Assembly: GCA_014323675.1 (NCBI GenBank)
Contig: JACONN010000005.1
Location: forward strand, 1-64,000
Direction: 5' to 3'
DNA: 64,000 nucleotides
From: Hormoscilla sp. GM7CHS1pb
GTDB lineage: Bacteria; Cyanobacteriota; Cyanobacteriia; Cyanobacteriales; Desertifilaceae
Shown piece by piece: positions 47,746 to 56,276 of the stretch. The translations under genes and the position numbers were made by a program. The notes below the pieces were generated by a model, which saw only the letters and a list, made by a program, of their open reading frames with translations, made no database searches and was not told the DNA's origin. The stretch's first letter is position 1. Every line of letters begins with the position of its first letter.

Positions 47746-48115
47746 TACGGGACCCCTCCGCTGCGAGAGTTCCGGGATGCGCCGAACAACTAGAGATCGA
47801 CGTTATTATTTCTCATTTAAGGTCGATTTTCAGGCTAGGTTACTCAACTAGACTACAAAAGCCTAGAGAGAAAGTCCGATAAATAGCTGGTTTCAGGAAT
47901 AGTCGATCGTCAAGAAGCTCTACTTTCTCCCAACAATTGCCTATCTCACCTCACATCTCACATAAGTACAGCAGCAGAGGCATAGATGATTGCCATGAGG
48001 GTGTGGTCAAAAACAGTTGGTACGGGGAGATCCTCGCGGGGTGCCCGGCGAAGCATTCGCCCGCCGCGTCGTGGGATGCACCCAATACTATGTACTACAA
48101 AGGATAAAATTAATT
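47746..48115. other. Gene-free stretch before the 5-prime half of the permuted gene
   Basis: It holds a partial GGGTGTGGTC element from 48000 that changes at about 48070 into the right end of the GGGTGCATCC family (GGGATGCACCC, 48073-48083). The last 30 bp would be the native promoter side of the permuted gene. Nothing else is seen. Confidence 0.5.
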
Positions 48116-48204
48116 ATGGCTTTAATTTTTAGCTTGTCTGCGGAATGCGGTTCAACTCAGTCAGCAGCGTTAGCATTTGCCAAGCATTTTCACGAACATT
48201 CTTG
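48116..48204 (+). pseudogene. 5-prime part of the permuted hypothetical gene
   Basis: From ATG 48116 the frame MALIFSLSAECGSTQSAALA continues to FAKHFHEHS. It is cut by MITE copy B at 48205, next to the target repeat CATTCTTG (48197-48204). The continuation is at 46660. Confidence 0.8.
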
Positions 48205-48324
48205 GGGTGCATCCGAGATTTGCAAAGATAGCTGTAGGGGCGAAGCATTCGGGCAACAAATTATGATATAAGTTTACAGATAGACAGTCCGAATTGTGCT
48301 TCGCCCTTGCGAAAGTGGGATGCA
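48205..48324. mobile_element. MITE of the GGGTGCATCC family (copy B)
   Basis: Nearly identical to copy A and in the same orientation. The left flank is CATTCTTG and the right flank TAATTTACTC of the PIN gene; the last CCC of the element and two target bases are missing at the right junction. Confidence 0.88.
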
Positions 48325-48736
48325 TAATTTACTCTCACGACAGTTAAATGATGAATTCATTGATGCTTTGAGAATTTTAGAATCTCGTCTGACTTTGATC
48401 CATTCTCAACCGAATACCTTGCGTAGAACTTTAGTAGATCCAAAATTTAATAAATTGACAGAAAAGAGAGATGATTTCATTTTGCGCTGTATTTTAGACC
48501 ACGCGCAAAATTATTCGGAAGAAAGGAAAGCCTTTTTCAGTGAAAATACGAAACAGTTTGGACAGCAACCTGTTCGAGAGGTTTATCGAGAAGTTGGGAT
48601 TACCTATTTTGGGAATGTAGAAAATTTACAAGGTTGGTTGCGATGTAATCTGCTTGCTATAATCGCGACCAATTGTAGAATATCTAGTAACCTACCCGAT
48701 CGCCAGTTGAAGGCTGATAATGAATTAGATTTTTAA
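48325..48736 (+). pseudogene. 3-prime remnant of the third PIN gene
   Basis: It resumes the PIN frame interrupted at 46536 (LLSRQLNDEFIDALRILESR, then DDFILRCILDHAQNY, KAFFSENTKQFG, NVENLQGWL). After GWL it runs on into the leader repeat to a late stop. It has no start of its own. Confidence 0.85.
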
Positions 48737-48949
48737 CTATTGAGATTAATTGCGAATTGCGGAATTGCTAAGAAAAGGGCGATCGGGTATAATGGGAGAT
48801 GAGCAGGGTGGGCCGTGTCCACCGTCATACCCTTGCTATAATCGCGACTAATGCTGTATAATCTGGTAACATGGAATTGCCACCCGATCGCCGGGTGTTA
48901 TTAATGTATCATCAGATACATGGTATCATGAGTAAGGAAGAGAGAAAAT

Positions 48950-49402
48950 ATGGCTCTGGAAAATTTTGTTGCCAAAAATGTTGACTTTGACCCGGATATT
49001 GTGGTAAAAGATGGAGACGATCGTCCCATGATGTTTGTCGCTGTCTATGGCTTGCGGGCATTTGGATCTGAGGAATTGAAAGTTCATGGTCTAGAGAATT
49101 ATCAACAAGTGCCTTTTCTGATGTTTGTCAATATCACACAAGTGAGAATCTATCAATCTGGGAATTATCATCCAGTCATGATATTAAATCCTGGAGAAAT
49201 TTTCCCCGTTTACGACCCTGACTATCAAAACCATGAGTTTATTTTTCAGGATTATTTGGTTGGATTAATGGATGCTTGGTTAAGTGATTTATCTTTTCAT
49301 TGGAAAAGCGAGCATCCTCCTTTTGAAACGCAGATTAATGAAATAGGTTTGAGCGATATGCTAGAAAATGGTTTTCTTGAAAGAATATTGGAGTGGGATT
49401 AA
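48950..49402 (+). CDS. PD-(D/E)xK-like partner protein of PIN module 4
   Basis: The 150-residue paralogue of 45248-45697 (MALENFVAKNVDFDPDIVVK, DDRPMMFVAVYGLRAF, FLERILEWD). GGAAGAGAG lies upstream. It sits behind the full conserved leader with the ATGTATC/GATACAT palindrome. The stop TAA is immediately followed by ATG of the PIN gene. Confidence 0.72.
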   Translation: MALENFVAKNVDFDPDIVVKDGDDRPMMFVAVYGLRAFGSEELKVHGLENYQQVPFLMFVNITQVRIYQSGNYHPVMILNPGEIFPVYDPDYQNHEFIFQDYLVGLMDAWLSDLSFHWKSEHPPFETQINEIGLSDMLENGFLERILEWD

Positions 49403-50008
49403 ATGTCGGTTTTTCTGTATATTGAAACAAATGGGATTATGTCTTTGGCTCAAAAGCGAAATCCAGCAATTGAGTCATCGATCGAAAACTTGCCTAATGA
49501 TGTGCAGTTAATCTTACCCAGCATTTGCTACATGGAAGCGCTATTTGCTTTTCAACAAGATAAAAAACGGAGAAATATCTTTAACCAATCTTTGATTATT
49601 GAGATTAATGAAGCAAGACGAAGCAATTTGAACATTTCACAATTGTTGATGAATGACTTAGAACAAAGTCAAGTGAACTATGATTTACTCTCACGACAGT
49701 TAAATGATGAATTCATTGAGGCTTTGAGAGTTTTAGAATCTCGTCTGACTTTGATCCATCCTCAACCGGATACCTTGCGCAGAACCTTAGTAGATCCAAA
49801 ATTGAAGAAATTGACAGAAAAGAGAGATGATTTCATTTTGCGCTGTATTTTAGACCACGCGCAAAATTATTCTTCCGAAAGGAAAGCCTTTTTTAGTGAA
49901 AATACGAAACAGTTTGGACAGCAAAATGTTCGAGATGCTTGTCGAGAAGTTGGGATTACTTATTTTGGCAATATAGACAACTTACAAGGTTGGTTGCAAT
50001 CTCTTTAG
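49403..50008 (+). CDS. PIN-like protein of module 4
   Basis: 201 residues, same length as module 1 and about 80 percent identical by eye: SVFLYIETNGIMSLAQKRNP, LPSICYMEALFAFQQD, RDDFILRCILDHAQNY, FFSENTKQFGQQNVRD. Conservation of all acidic blocks in both intact copies suggests selection for function. Confidence 0.78.
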   Translation: MSVFLYIETNGIMSLAQKRNPAIESSIENLPNDVQLILPSICYMEALFAFQQDKKRRNIFNQSLIIEINEARRSNLNISQLLMNDLEQSQVNYDLLSRQLNDEFIEALRVLESRLTLIHPQPDTLRRTLVDPKLKKLTEKRDDFILRCILDHAQNYSSERKAFFSENTKQFGQQNVRDACREVGITYFGNIDNLQGWLQSL

Positions 50009-50063
50009 TGAGAATAATGAGGTGGGCGATGCCCCAATACTTCTCGGTTAAGGATTATAAGTT

Positions 50064-50217
50064 GTCATTGCGAGGGGGGGTTACGTAGCGATTAACTTAT
50101 GGGCAAATTGAGGAGACCCCCCGAAGCAATCTCCCCGACGAGGCATGAGATTGCTTCGGGGGGGATCCTGGTGGTGATCCCTAATTTATCGGTTTAGGTT
50201 TCCCCCCTCGCAATGAC
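50064..50217. repeat. Palindromic MITE-like element, GTCATTGCGAGG family (copy 2)
   Basis: 154 bp bounded by GTCATTGCGAGGGGGG and CCCCCCTCGCAATGAC, with the inner GAAGCAATCTCC / GAGATTGCTTC arms. It lies between the PIN module and the PaO 3-prime half. Confidence 0.8.
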
Positions 50218-50267
50218 AAATTATTAACCGAGAGGTATTGGGCGATGTCCACCTCATCAGCAGACCT

Positions 50268-51627
50268 TTAGTCATTGCGGGCATGCTCAAATTCGTACCG
50301 ATAGAAGAGTCGGCTGAACTTTTGCAGTAGATATCCCACTACTCCCAAGCAGATGGCGATCGCACTTGCCCACCAGAAACTAGCAGTGGGCGTAATTGCT
50401 AAAATAGAGTCCGATGTTGATATTTCACCCGCAGCCGCCAGTAGGGCGATCGCCCGGGCATCCAGCAATAGGGCCAGAACCAGAAATACACCAGCAGCAA
50501 CATAGCTTAACAGAACCAGGCGATTAATATTGTTCAGGGCCTTCTGGCAGACCTGGCAATGTTGGGTATGTGTCGTCCAGACATCAAACAACTGCTGCTT
50601 GTCCCGTTCCGCTGGGGGCAGGTCCGGGTTACATCCGGAGGAGGCCGCCCAGCCCATTTCACCTCCCGCTTTCAACTCCAGCCATTTACGGAAGGTAATT
50701 ACCATCTTATCTTGAGGATTGGGAGTGTAGACTTTTTCCAACCATTTACCTTTTCCCTGCTTGGCCAGCAGCTTCTCTTGATAGTGGAGAAACACTAGGT
50801 CTTGGTGCAGGAATAGGGAAGCCAGCACGTGAGTTAACCAAATAGGCATGGGCAGAGCAAAGAATGCCAGTCCTTTCGGTCTCTTCCCGGCCTCATTCTT
50901 CACTAACACCTGGCACCCGATATGACGACACCAACCCGGACGGGTAGGACTGGCATACAACGCTAGTATTAACTTGCCCCCATCCACAAAGGTAGTGACA
51001 ATCTTCATATAACAGGGAGGTTGAAAGTCGTGGACCGCTTCCGATAGGGTAGCAGGAGTTGGCGCGATCGCAAAGGAGAAGCCTTCTTGGGCGGACATTT
51101 CCCTGAGGCCAATCATGTCGTAATACTTGCCCTCATCGTACCTGCTACCCATAATACCGTGATGAGAGACTGTCACGTGAGCTGGGTCACAGACGTTCTC
51201 CATGAAAAAATCCCATCCATAGGGCAGGTCCCGCACGTTCCAAGCAAGTTTTACCACTTTGTCTGAGTTATCGGCATCTGCAAGTTCCTGCACCAGGCGC
51301 GGGCCTTCTCAACTTACATTCCTGCTGCCCAAGTATACCATCTTCTGGCCAGATCCACAGCAAACCTTGACATTCCTGGGTGGGATAAACCACTGCCGTG
51401 GACTGGGGGTTAGCACAATGCTTCGCTTCAGTCTGCCGGTCTTGAGATTGGGGAATTTTGACACATTTTCCCTCACAGTCAAACCGCCAAGCATGGTAGG
51501 CACACAACAAAGTCCCATCCGACTCAACCCGACCTTCCGACAGAGGTGCAAGTCTGTGGGGACAATAATCTGCAAAGCAACGCCATTTCCCTTCCCCATC
51601 TCGCCACAAGACTAAGTCTAACCCCAG
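50268..51627 (-). pseudogene. 3-prime part of the pheophorbide-a-oxygenase-like Rieske gene
   Basis: It resumes at CTG 51627 next to the IS630 end with LGLDLVLWRDGEGKWRCF. The Rieske ligands are CPHRLAPL and CAYHAW, the mononuclear iron region is NVCDPAHVTVSHHG, and a C-terminal CxxC (HCQVCQ) is typical of the PaO/Tic55 group. Two membrane helices follow (LLSYVAAGVFLVLALLL). One surplus C near 51300 breaks the frame. No start codon exists on this half, so expression is unlikely. Confidence 0.88.
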
Positions 51628-51629
51628 TA

Positions 51630-52683
51630 CAGCTTGTTCACCAGTTAGCTAGTACAATAACAGCATTTAGTAAACCAGTTCTTAAACGTATTTGTTCCAA
51701 TCAGCATCAGAGCAAGTTCAATTAACTGTTCTAGCGCCTCCATTGCTCGTGTTGGGAACATTCTGACCAGTGACTTAACCGTTGACCACAACATCTCAAT
51801 AGGGTTGAAGTCTGGTGAGTAGGGTGGTAAATATTCTACTCTGGCTCCCGTAGCGACTATCAGTTCTTCGATCCCTTCCATTTTATGGATATTAAGGTTA
51901 TCCATAACTATCACATCCCCGGGATTCAGCTATGGCTGCGCCACGCTGCGCGAGCGGAACCAGGTCATGTTCAATAAAATCCTTAAACTCCTTACCTTTC
52001 ATAGAGCCTTGAATTGCTTTTTTCGCCACAACTCCTTCAATACTTATTGCTCCGATTAAGGTCATTTTCCTCCCCTTATAAAATGGTCTTAAATAGAATG
52101 CCTTTTTACCTTTTTCACTCCTGGCCATCTCGCGACTCATCCCTATCCAGAAAGCTGCCTCATCAATAAATATCAATTTTCCCTGTGGGACATCTCGAAC
52201 CCGCTCTCGGTAATCAACTCGCTGCTGTTGACCTGCTTCCGTTGCTACCTTTTCGGCCCGGTAAGTTTTTTTTTAAGGGTTAAGCCTTCTTTTTTTAGGA
52301 ACTCACACATCCCCCCTACACTGACATAAACATCCTGCTCCCGCCGGAGATGTTCCCTCAGCCTACCGTCCAATCTGGGTAATCTTTTACCATCTTCACG
52401 ATCAAGTCTCGATAGGCTTCTAACTTGCCCGGACGTTTGGGACCGGGTTTTTTAGGGGTTATATCTTGCGTTTCTCTATATTGTTTTATATAACTATGAA
52501 CAGTAGCAGGACTGAGCATAAACTGCTCGGCGAGTTGCCGAATCGAGCCTTTGCCCAATTGATAAGCAGTGACTACTTTTTGTCTAAGGTCCAGAGAGTA
52601 ACGTCCCATAGCTGAATTTGGTCTGCATTGAGTATAGCTCTAGTTTAGCACAAAAATGTTCTACTTGTTTCCTGAACTTGCTG
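51630..52683 (-). mobile_element. IS630-family element, copy 2 (decayed transposase)
   Basis: Ends match copy 1 (CAGCTTGTTCACC outer right, CAGCAAGTTCAGG outer left), flanked by TA at 51628-51629 and 52684-52685. HTH frame 52358-52609; DDE parts in 51645-52176. An insertion of about 30 bp (GCTGCGCCACGCTGCGCGAG) disrupts the catalytic domain at about 51930-51960. It is in inverted orientation to copy 1. Confidence 0.9.
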
Positions 52684-53124
52684 TAACTCCCCGCGAAACT
52701 CCAACCCGCCAGCAACGAGAGCCGAAAATACCAGTTGAGACAGAAAGGCATTACTAGCAATAAATAGGTGACCTCCAGGGCGCATTACCCGCAATACTAG
52801 CTGAGCCCATTCTACAAAAAAGTCATGGCATTTTGCTCTTTCTTTCTGGGTGAGAGCAGTAAATCGTGGCAGGGGTGCCCGTTTATGTCCGTCAAAGGTA
52901 GGAGGAATTCTCCAGACCCCTCCATTGCAGTTTTCCCTCTTGACTATTTGCTCGATATCATACTCTTTTAAGCCATAGGGCGGATCGGTCACTACTGCAT
53001 GAATGCTATTTTCCGGGACTGTCCGAAACCATTGGAAACAGTCCCCATGCAGGATGAGAGAATTCCCGATTTGCTCTGCTTGACAGTCCCATGAATCGGA
53101 TAATATCCCTAGATTCAAATTCAT
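52684..53124 (-). pseudogene. Truncated DNA methyltransferase (N4/N6 type)
   Basis: The 147-codon N-terminal part has GDCFQWFRTV, the catalytic VVTDPPYGLKEYD and VLRVMRPGGHLFIASNAFLS, the DPPY and SAM-fold elements of an amino-methyltransferase. It is cut by IS630 at LEFRGEL. No matching C-terminal half is present beside IS630 copy 1, so that part is lost or elsewhere. Confidence 0.85.
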
Positions 53125-53292
53125 CTTCTAATTAGATTAGATTAACCCGCCCTCTAATTATACCTTACTTGGGGGTACAAGAAACCGGGTTGATGGCATC
53201 GCGGAAGGGTATAAGAAACCGGGCTGCGCTCTCTTACCGGGTTGATGGCATCGCGCGATTTTACGCCCTGCGGGCGGGGTAGAATAAATCCA
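53125..53292. repeat. AAGAAACCGGG and GGGTTGATGGCATCGCG repeats
   Basis: Alternating short repeats upstream of the methylase start. GGGTTGATGGCATCGCG occurs at 53188 and 53239. They are related to the AGAAACCGGGTTTCT family near 12681. Confidence 0.6.
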
Positions 53293-54164
53293 GGCGTTGC
53301 ACATTTTCGGGATGATGGGTTATTGCAGATTATGATAATCTGCAATTTTACAGTCAGAATTTATGTATAGTATGATGTTTGTTTTCGACCTAGTCATAAT
53401 ATGTGTTATCATGGATAGTAAGGCGAAAGAATTAGCTAAAGGAGTCGAACATGAAATGTCCCAGATGTGGTTCTGAAAACATCAATAAAAATGGTCACCG
53501 ACGCGGCAAACAGAATTTAATTTGTAAGGATTGTCGTCGCCAGTTTCTCGAACATTATTATCCGCGCGGTTATTCAGAAGATGTCAAGAAAAATTGTTTG
53601 ACAATGTACGTTAATGGCAATGGATTTCGAGGTATTGAAAGGATAACTGGTGTCAGCCATAATACTCAAATTGATTGGGTAAAACAGGCAGCTAAAGAAT
53701 TACCGTCAATCCCTGAAAACTACGATATTCCGGAGGTTGCAGAAATTGACGAGTTGCATACTTATGTCAATGAAAAAAAGAATAAAAAGTGGCTATGGAC
53801 AGTCGTAAATCATTTCAAGCCAGGGATTATAACATGGGTATTAGGCGATCGTTCTGCAGAAACTTTTAAGCCTATGTGGGATATTAGAAAATGTTGGCAA
53901 TGCTTTTTAGACGTTACTGATGGATGGCCTGTTTATCCAATGTTTATTGAATATATTGACCATATAGTCAGCAAAACCTACATGACCCGTGTTGAATGTG
54001 AAAATTGTCGATTAAGACATTATCTAGCTCGATTAAAAAGAAAAACATTATGTTACTCAAAGTCGGAAGAAATGTTGAGGCTTTCAATTAAGTTATTATT
54101 GCACTATCTACGTTATAATTCTGTACCGGTACCTATTTAAATCATCCCGTAATTGTGCAACGCC
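53293..54164 (+). mobile_element. IS1-family insertion sequence, copy 2
   Basis: 872 bp, identical ends and an identical transposase to 36709-37580 but opposite orientation. Flanks (AAATCCA and AATTGTT) show no target duplication. Confidence 0.92.
53451..54140 (+). CDS. IS1-family transposase (copy 2)
   Basis: The 229 residues are identical to 36733-37422. GGAGTCG lies upstream of ATG 53451. The catalytic EIDELHTYV and zinc-ribbon CPRCGSEN motifs are intact. Confidence 0.93.
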   Translation: MKCPRCGSENINKNGHRRGKQNLICKDCRRQFLEHYYPRGYSEDVKKNCLTMYVNGNGFRGIERITGVSHNTQIDWVKQAAKELPSIPENYDIPEVAEIDELHTYVNEKKNKKWLWTVVNHFKPGIITWVLGDRSAETFKPMWDIRKCWQCFLDVTDGWPVYPMFIEYIDHIVSKTYMTRVECENCRLRHYLARLKRKTLCYSKSEEMLRLSIKLLLHYLRYNSVPVPI

Positions 54165-54223
54165 AATTGTTAATCGTTAGCCTGACAGCGTTTTCGCTGT
54201 CCTACGCATGCCTGACAGCAGGT

Positions 54224-55219
54224 CTACTCTTTACTGCGAGCAATATCGATCGCCTCCCCAGCAGATATTCCTTCACCTTGATAGCCAAAATACCATAGAG
54301 TTGCAGCCGCCTCAACACTACTAACAGTCTTAGTGGGCTGGAACAAATTCGTATAACCTAAAGACCGGCGGATATTCGCCTTTTCCCCATTCTGAAAATC
54401 TGCCAAAACTGCCCGTAAGGATTTTGGGTCAATCTTAGCAGCATCTTGGAAGCCCCAAGTTTCCTTCACCGTATCGATCGTAGCCGTAGGTAAAGCTCTA
54501 CGGATATCCAGAGGCACTTTCCAGAGAATCATTTCGGCGCGGGTAAGGGCGGTATCTGGGCGAAACAAAACTACTGTCCCATCACCAGTTAACCTGCTTG
54601 GCAGTATACCCGCCTCTGCTAAACCTTGAATTAGAGGGAAGTCCGGGTCAGTACGCGGCACGTCCTGAAAAACTGGTTCAGCAGATTTTGACGTTGACGG
54701 ACGAATTTGTTTGCCTGGGTTGTGAGCATACATTTTATTGTTAGCCAACATTAGCCAACGGACGTACTGCCGGCGCGTCACTGTTCGCTCCGGTGCAAAA
54801 TCATCTGAAGTTAAAACCTCCAGTTCCATCAAGTCGGCCACGTACTGACGCAATGGCTCCGGTATTTCCTTCTCCGACCAGGTGCTTGAGACTGTCTCAG
54901 TAGTTTCCGCTAGTTGATTAGGATCCGACTGTGGCTGTTCTGGGGCATTTAACTGGCCGTTACTAGGGATAGGAGCCGGCGTAGGTGCGGACGTCTGGGC
55001 CCGATCGCGAGACGGCTGATTTTTCGCGCCGCGTGGGGTAGTAGTCTTGTCCGGCGTCCCAGTCGAGGGGTTGGCAGAGGGTCTGGGGTCTGCTGTCAAG
55101 GATTGTTCAACGGCAGAGCCCATTTCACTATTGGCACAGGCAGTCAATGAAGTAGTCAGCAGGCAAGCAGCAATAACAGCAAGAACTGGTTTCATCCTGG
55201 CAACACAGCTGGACATCAT
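54224..55219 (-). CDS. Lipoprotein with SLH-like domains
   Basis: The 331-residue protein has a signal peptide with a lipobox (LLTTSLTAC, Cys at about residue 27). A proline-, threonine- and glutamine-rich linker follows, then SLH-like repeats (VADLMELEVLTSDDFAPERT with VTRRQYVRWLMLANN; IQGLAEAGILPS, then FRPDTALTRAEMILW). A third partial unit ends the protein. It is probably anchored in a membrane and bound to cell-wall polymer. It is divergent from the gene at 55302 and shares a 70-bp spacer with it. Confidence 0.82.
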   Translation of the reverse strand: MMSSCVARMKPVLAVIAACLLTTSLTACANSEMGSAVEQSLTADPRPSANPSTGTPDKTTTPRGAKNQPSRDRAQTSAPTPAPIPSNGQLNAPEQPQSDPNQLAETTETVSSTWSEKEIPEPLRQYVADLMELEVLTSDDFAPERTVTRRQYVRWLMLANNKMYAHNPGKQIRPSTSKSAEPVFQDVPRTDPDFPLIQGLAEAGILPSRLTGDGTVVLFRPDTALTRAEMILWKVPLDIRRALPTATIDTVKETWGFQDAAKIDPKSLRAVLADFQNGEKANIRRSLGYTNLFQPTKTVSSVEAAATLWYFGYQGEGISAGEAIDIARSKE

Positions 55220-55301
55220 TTTCTATGATAGCAACTTCCTCTCCCATGCACCAATAGGCCAAGATAAGCTAGGATCGAGCAAAATCTAGAGGATGGGCCT
55301 T

Positions 55302-55718
55302 ATGGGTATGAGAGTTCAGAAGGTAATTACTGCATGGATGCTTGGTATTGCTAGTGCTGCAACGGTAGCCAGTGGGGCCCAAGCCCAATCAGCCAATAAT
55401 CAGCCTGTAATCATCTCACCAGCACAGGCTTTCAATCGAGCGATGTTCGAGAACTCCGGCACCTACATTGAGAACCGTTCCATTGGGCGACAAGCCGGAG
55501 GGATCTTGGGCATTGGTGGTTTCCCGGAAAATCGCCTCGTCCGCGATGCCAAGCTAGTTAACCTGGTGTACCGGGACGTACTCAGGCAGCAGGTTTCTAG
55601 CACCCCACTCATTCGCATGCGGGATCTGAGAAATCCCTTCGATAGCACGGTGGGGAACCCTGCAAACCAGGGTCCATCAGGCAATCCAGTAGTGTTTGAG
55701 CAACCAGTGCTACGATAA
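55302..55718 (+). CDS. Secreted conserved protein of unknown function
   Basis: The signal peptide is clear (ITAWMLGIASAATVASGAQA, cleavage after AQA). The mature part of about 105 residues contains NRAMFENSGTYIENRSIGRQ and LGIGGFPENRLVRDA. ATG 55302 has AGAGG nine bases upstream; 55293 overlaps that site and 55308 is also possible. No domain is known. Confidence 0.72.
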   Translation: MGMRVQKVITAWMLGIASAATVASGAQAQSANNQPVIISPAQAFNRAMFENSGTYIENRSIGRQAGGILGIGGFPENRLVRDAKLVNLVYRDVLRQQVSSTPLIRMRDLRNPFDSTVGNPANQGPSGNPVVFEQPVLR

Positions 55719-55737
55719 CTAACACCGGTAATGGAAG

Positions 55738-55811
55738 TGCGCCCTACTGGAATCGAACCAGTCTGAAGGCGAATTATGAGTTCGCTGCCTCCCCAATCGG
55801 CCAAGGGCGCA
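55738..55811 (-). tRNA. tRNA with CAU anticodon (elongator Met or Ile2)
   Basis: 74 nt. Acceptor TGCGCCC/GGGCGCA, anticodon stem GCGAA/TTCGC with loop CTCATAA, T-stem ACTGG/CCAGT with loop TTCGATT. The U1-A72 pair rules out the initiator. The sequence alone does not separate Met from lysidine-modified Ile. CCA is not encoded. Confidence 0.93.
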
Positions 55812-55964
55812 TACTATATCTGATTCTAGCAAATCTCTCACGCTAATTGCAAGGGATCTGTAAAATTCCATCTTGGGAGCTAGTGGGCCTCCGGTGCAAG
55901 ATGACTCAGAACTGTAGGCTTATTACAATTAAAGCACAGATCGGCTAAAATTACAAACATCACC

Positions 55965-56204
55965 ATGAGAATTAATTTAACTGTGGTTCTGACTTTCATT
56001 CTGCTATCCCTCATGTGCGCAGCCGGTGGAGTGAGCTTCTATGGGGGATATAGGGTGGGTAGCGAAGCCCTCAAAGGAATTACTCAGCCAGATTCGAGTC
56101 CTACCAGTACCCTAGCCAAGTCCAAAAAAAATGAATTGGGCCACAAAATTTTGTCCGAGGCAGAGATCCTGGCTAAGGTCAAGGCCAAAATGTCAGGCAA
56201 ATAA
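55965..56204 (+). CDS. Small single-helix membrane protein
   Basis: 79 residues. One hydrophobic helix (VVLTFILLSLMCAAGGVSF) is followed by a short charged tail (SEAEILAKVKAKMSGK). It resembles an unnamed cyanobacterial family. It lies 72 bp before the CorC-type gene on the same strand. Confidence 0.6.
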   Translation: MRINLTVVLTFILLSLMCAAGGVSFYGGYRVGSEALKGITQPDSSPTSTLAKSKKNELGHKILSEAEILAKVKAKMSGK

Positions 56205-56276
56205 CCTCTCTCCAAGTCCTAGGACTTGTCTCGCCTGTCCGGGGGTGGGTTGTCAATGCAATAATGTTAAATTTTG

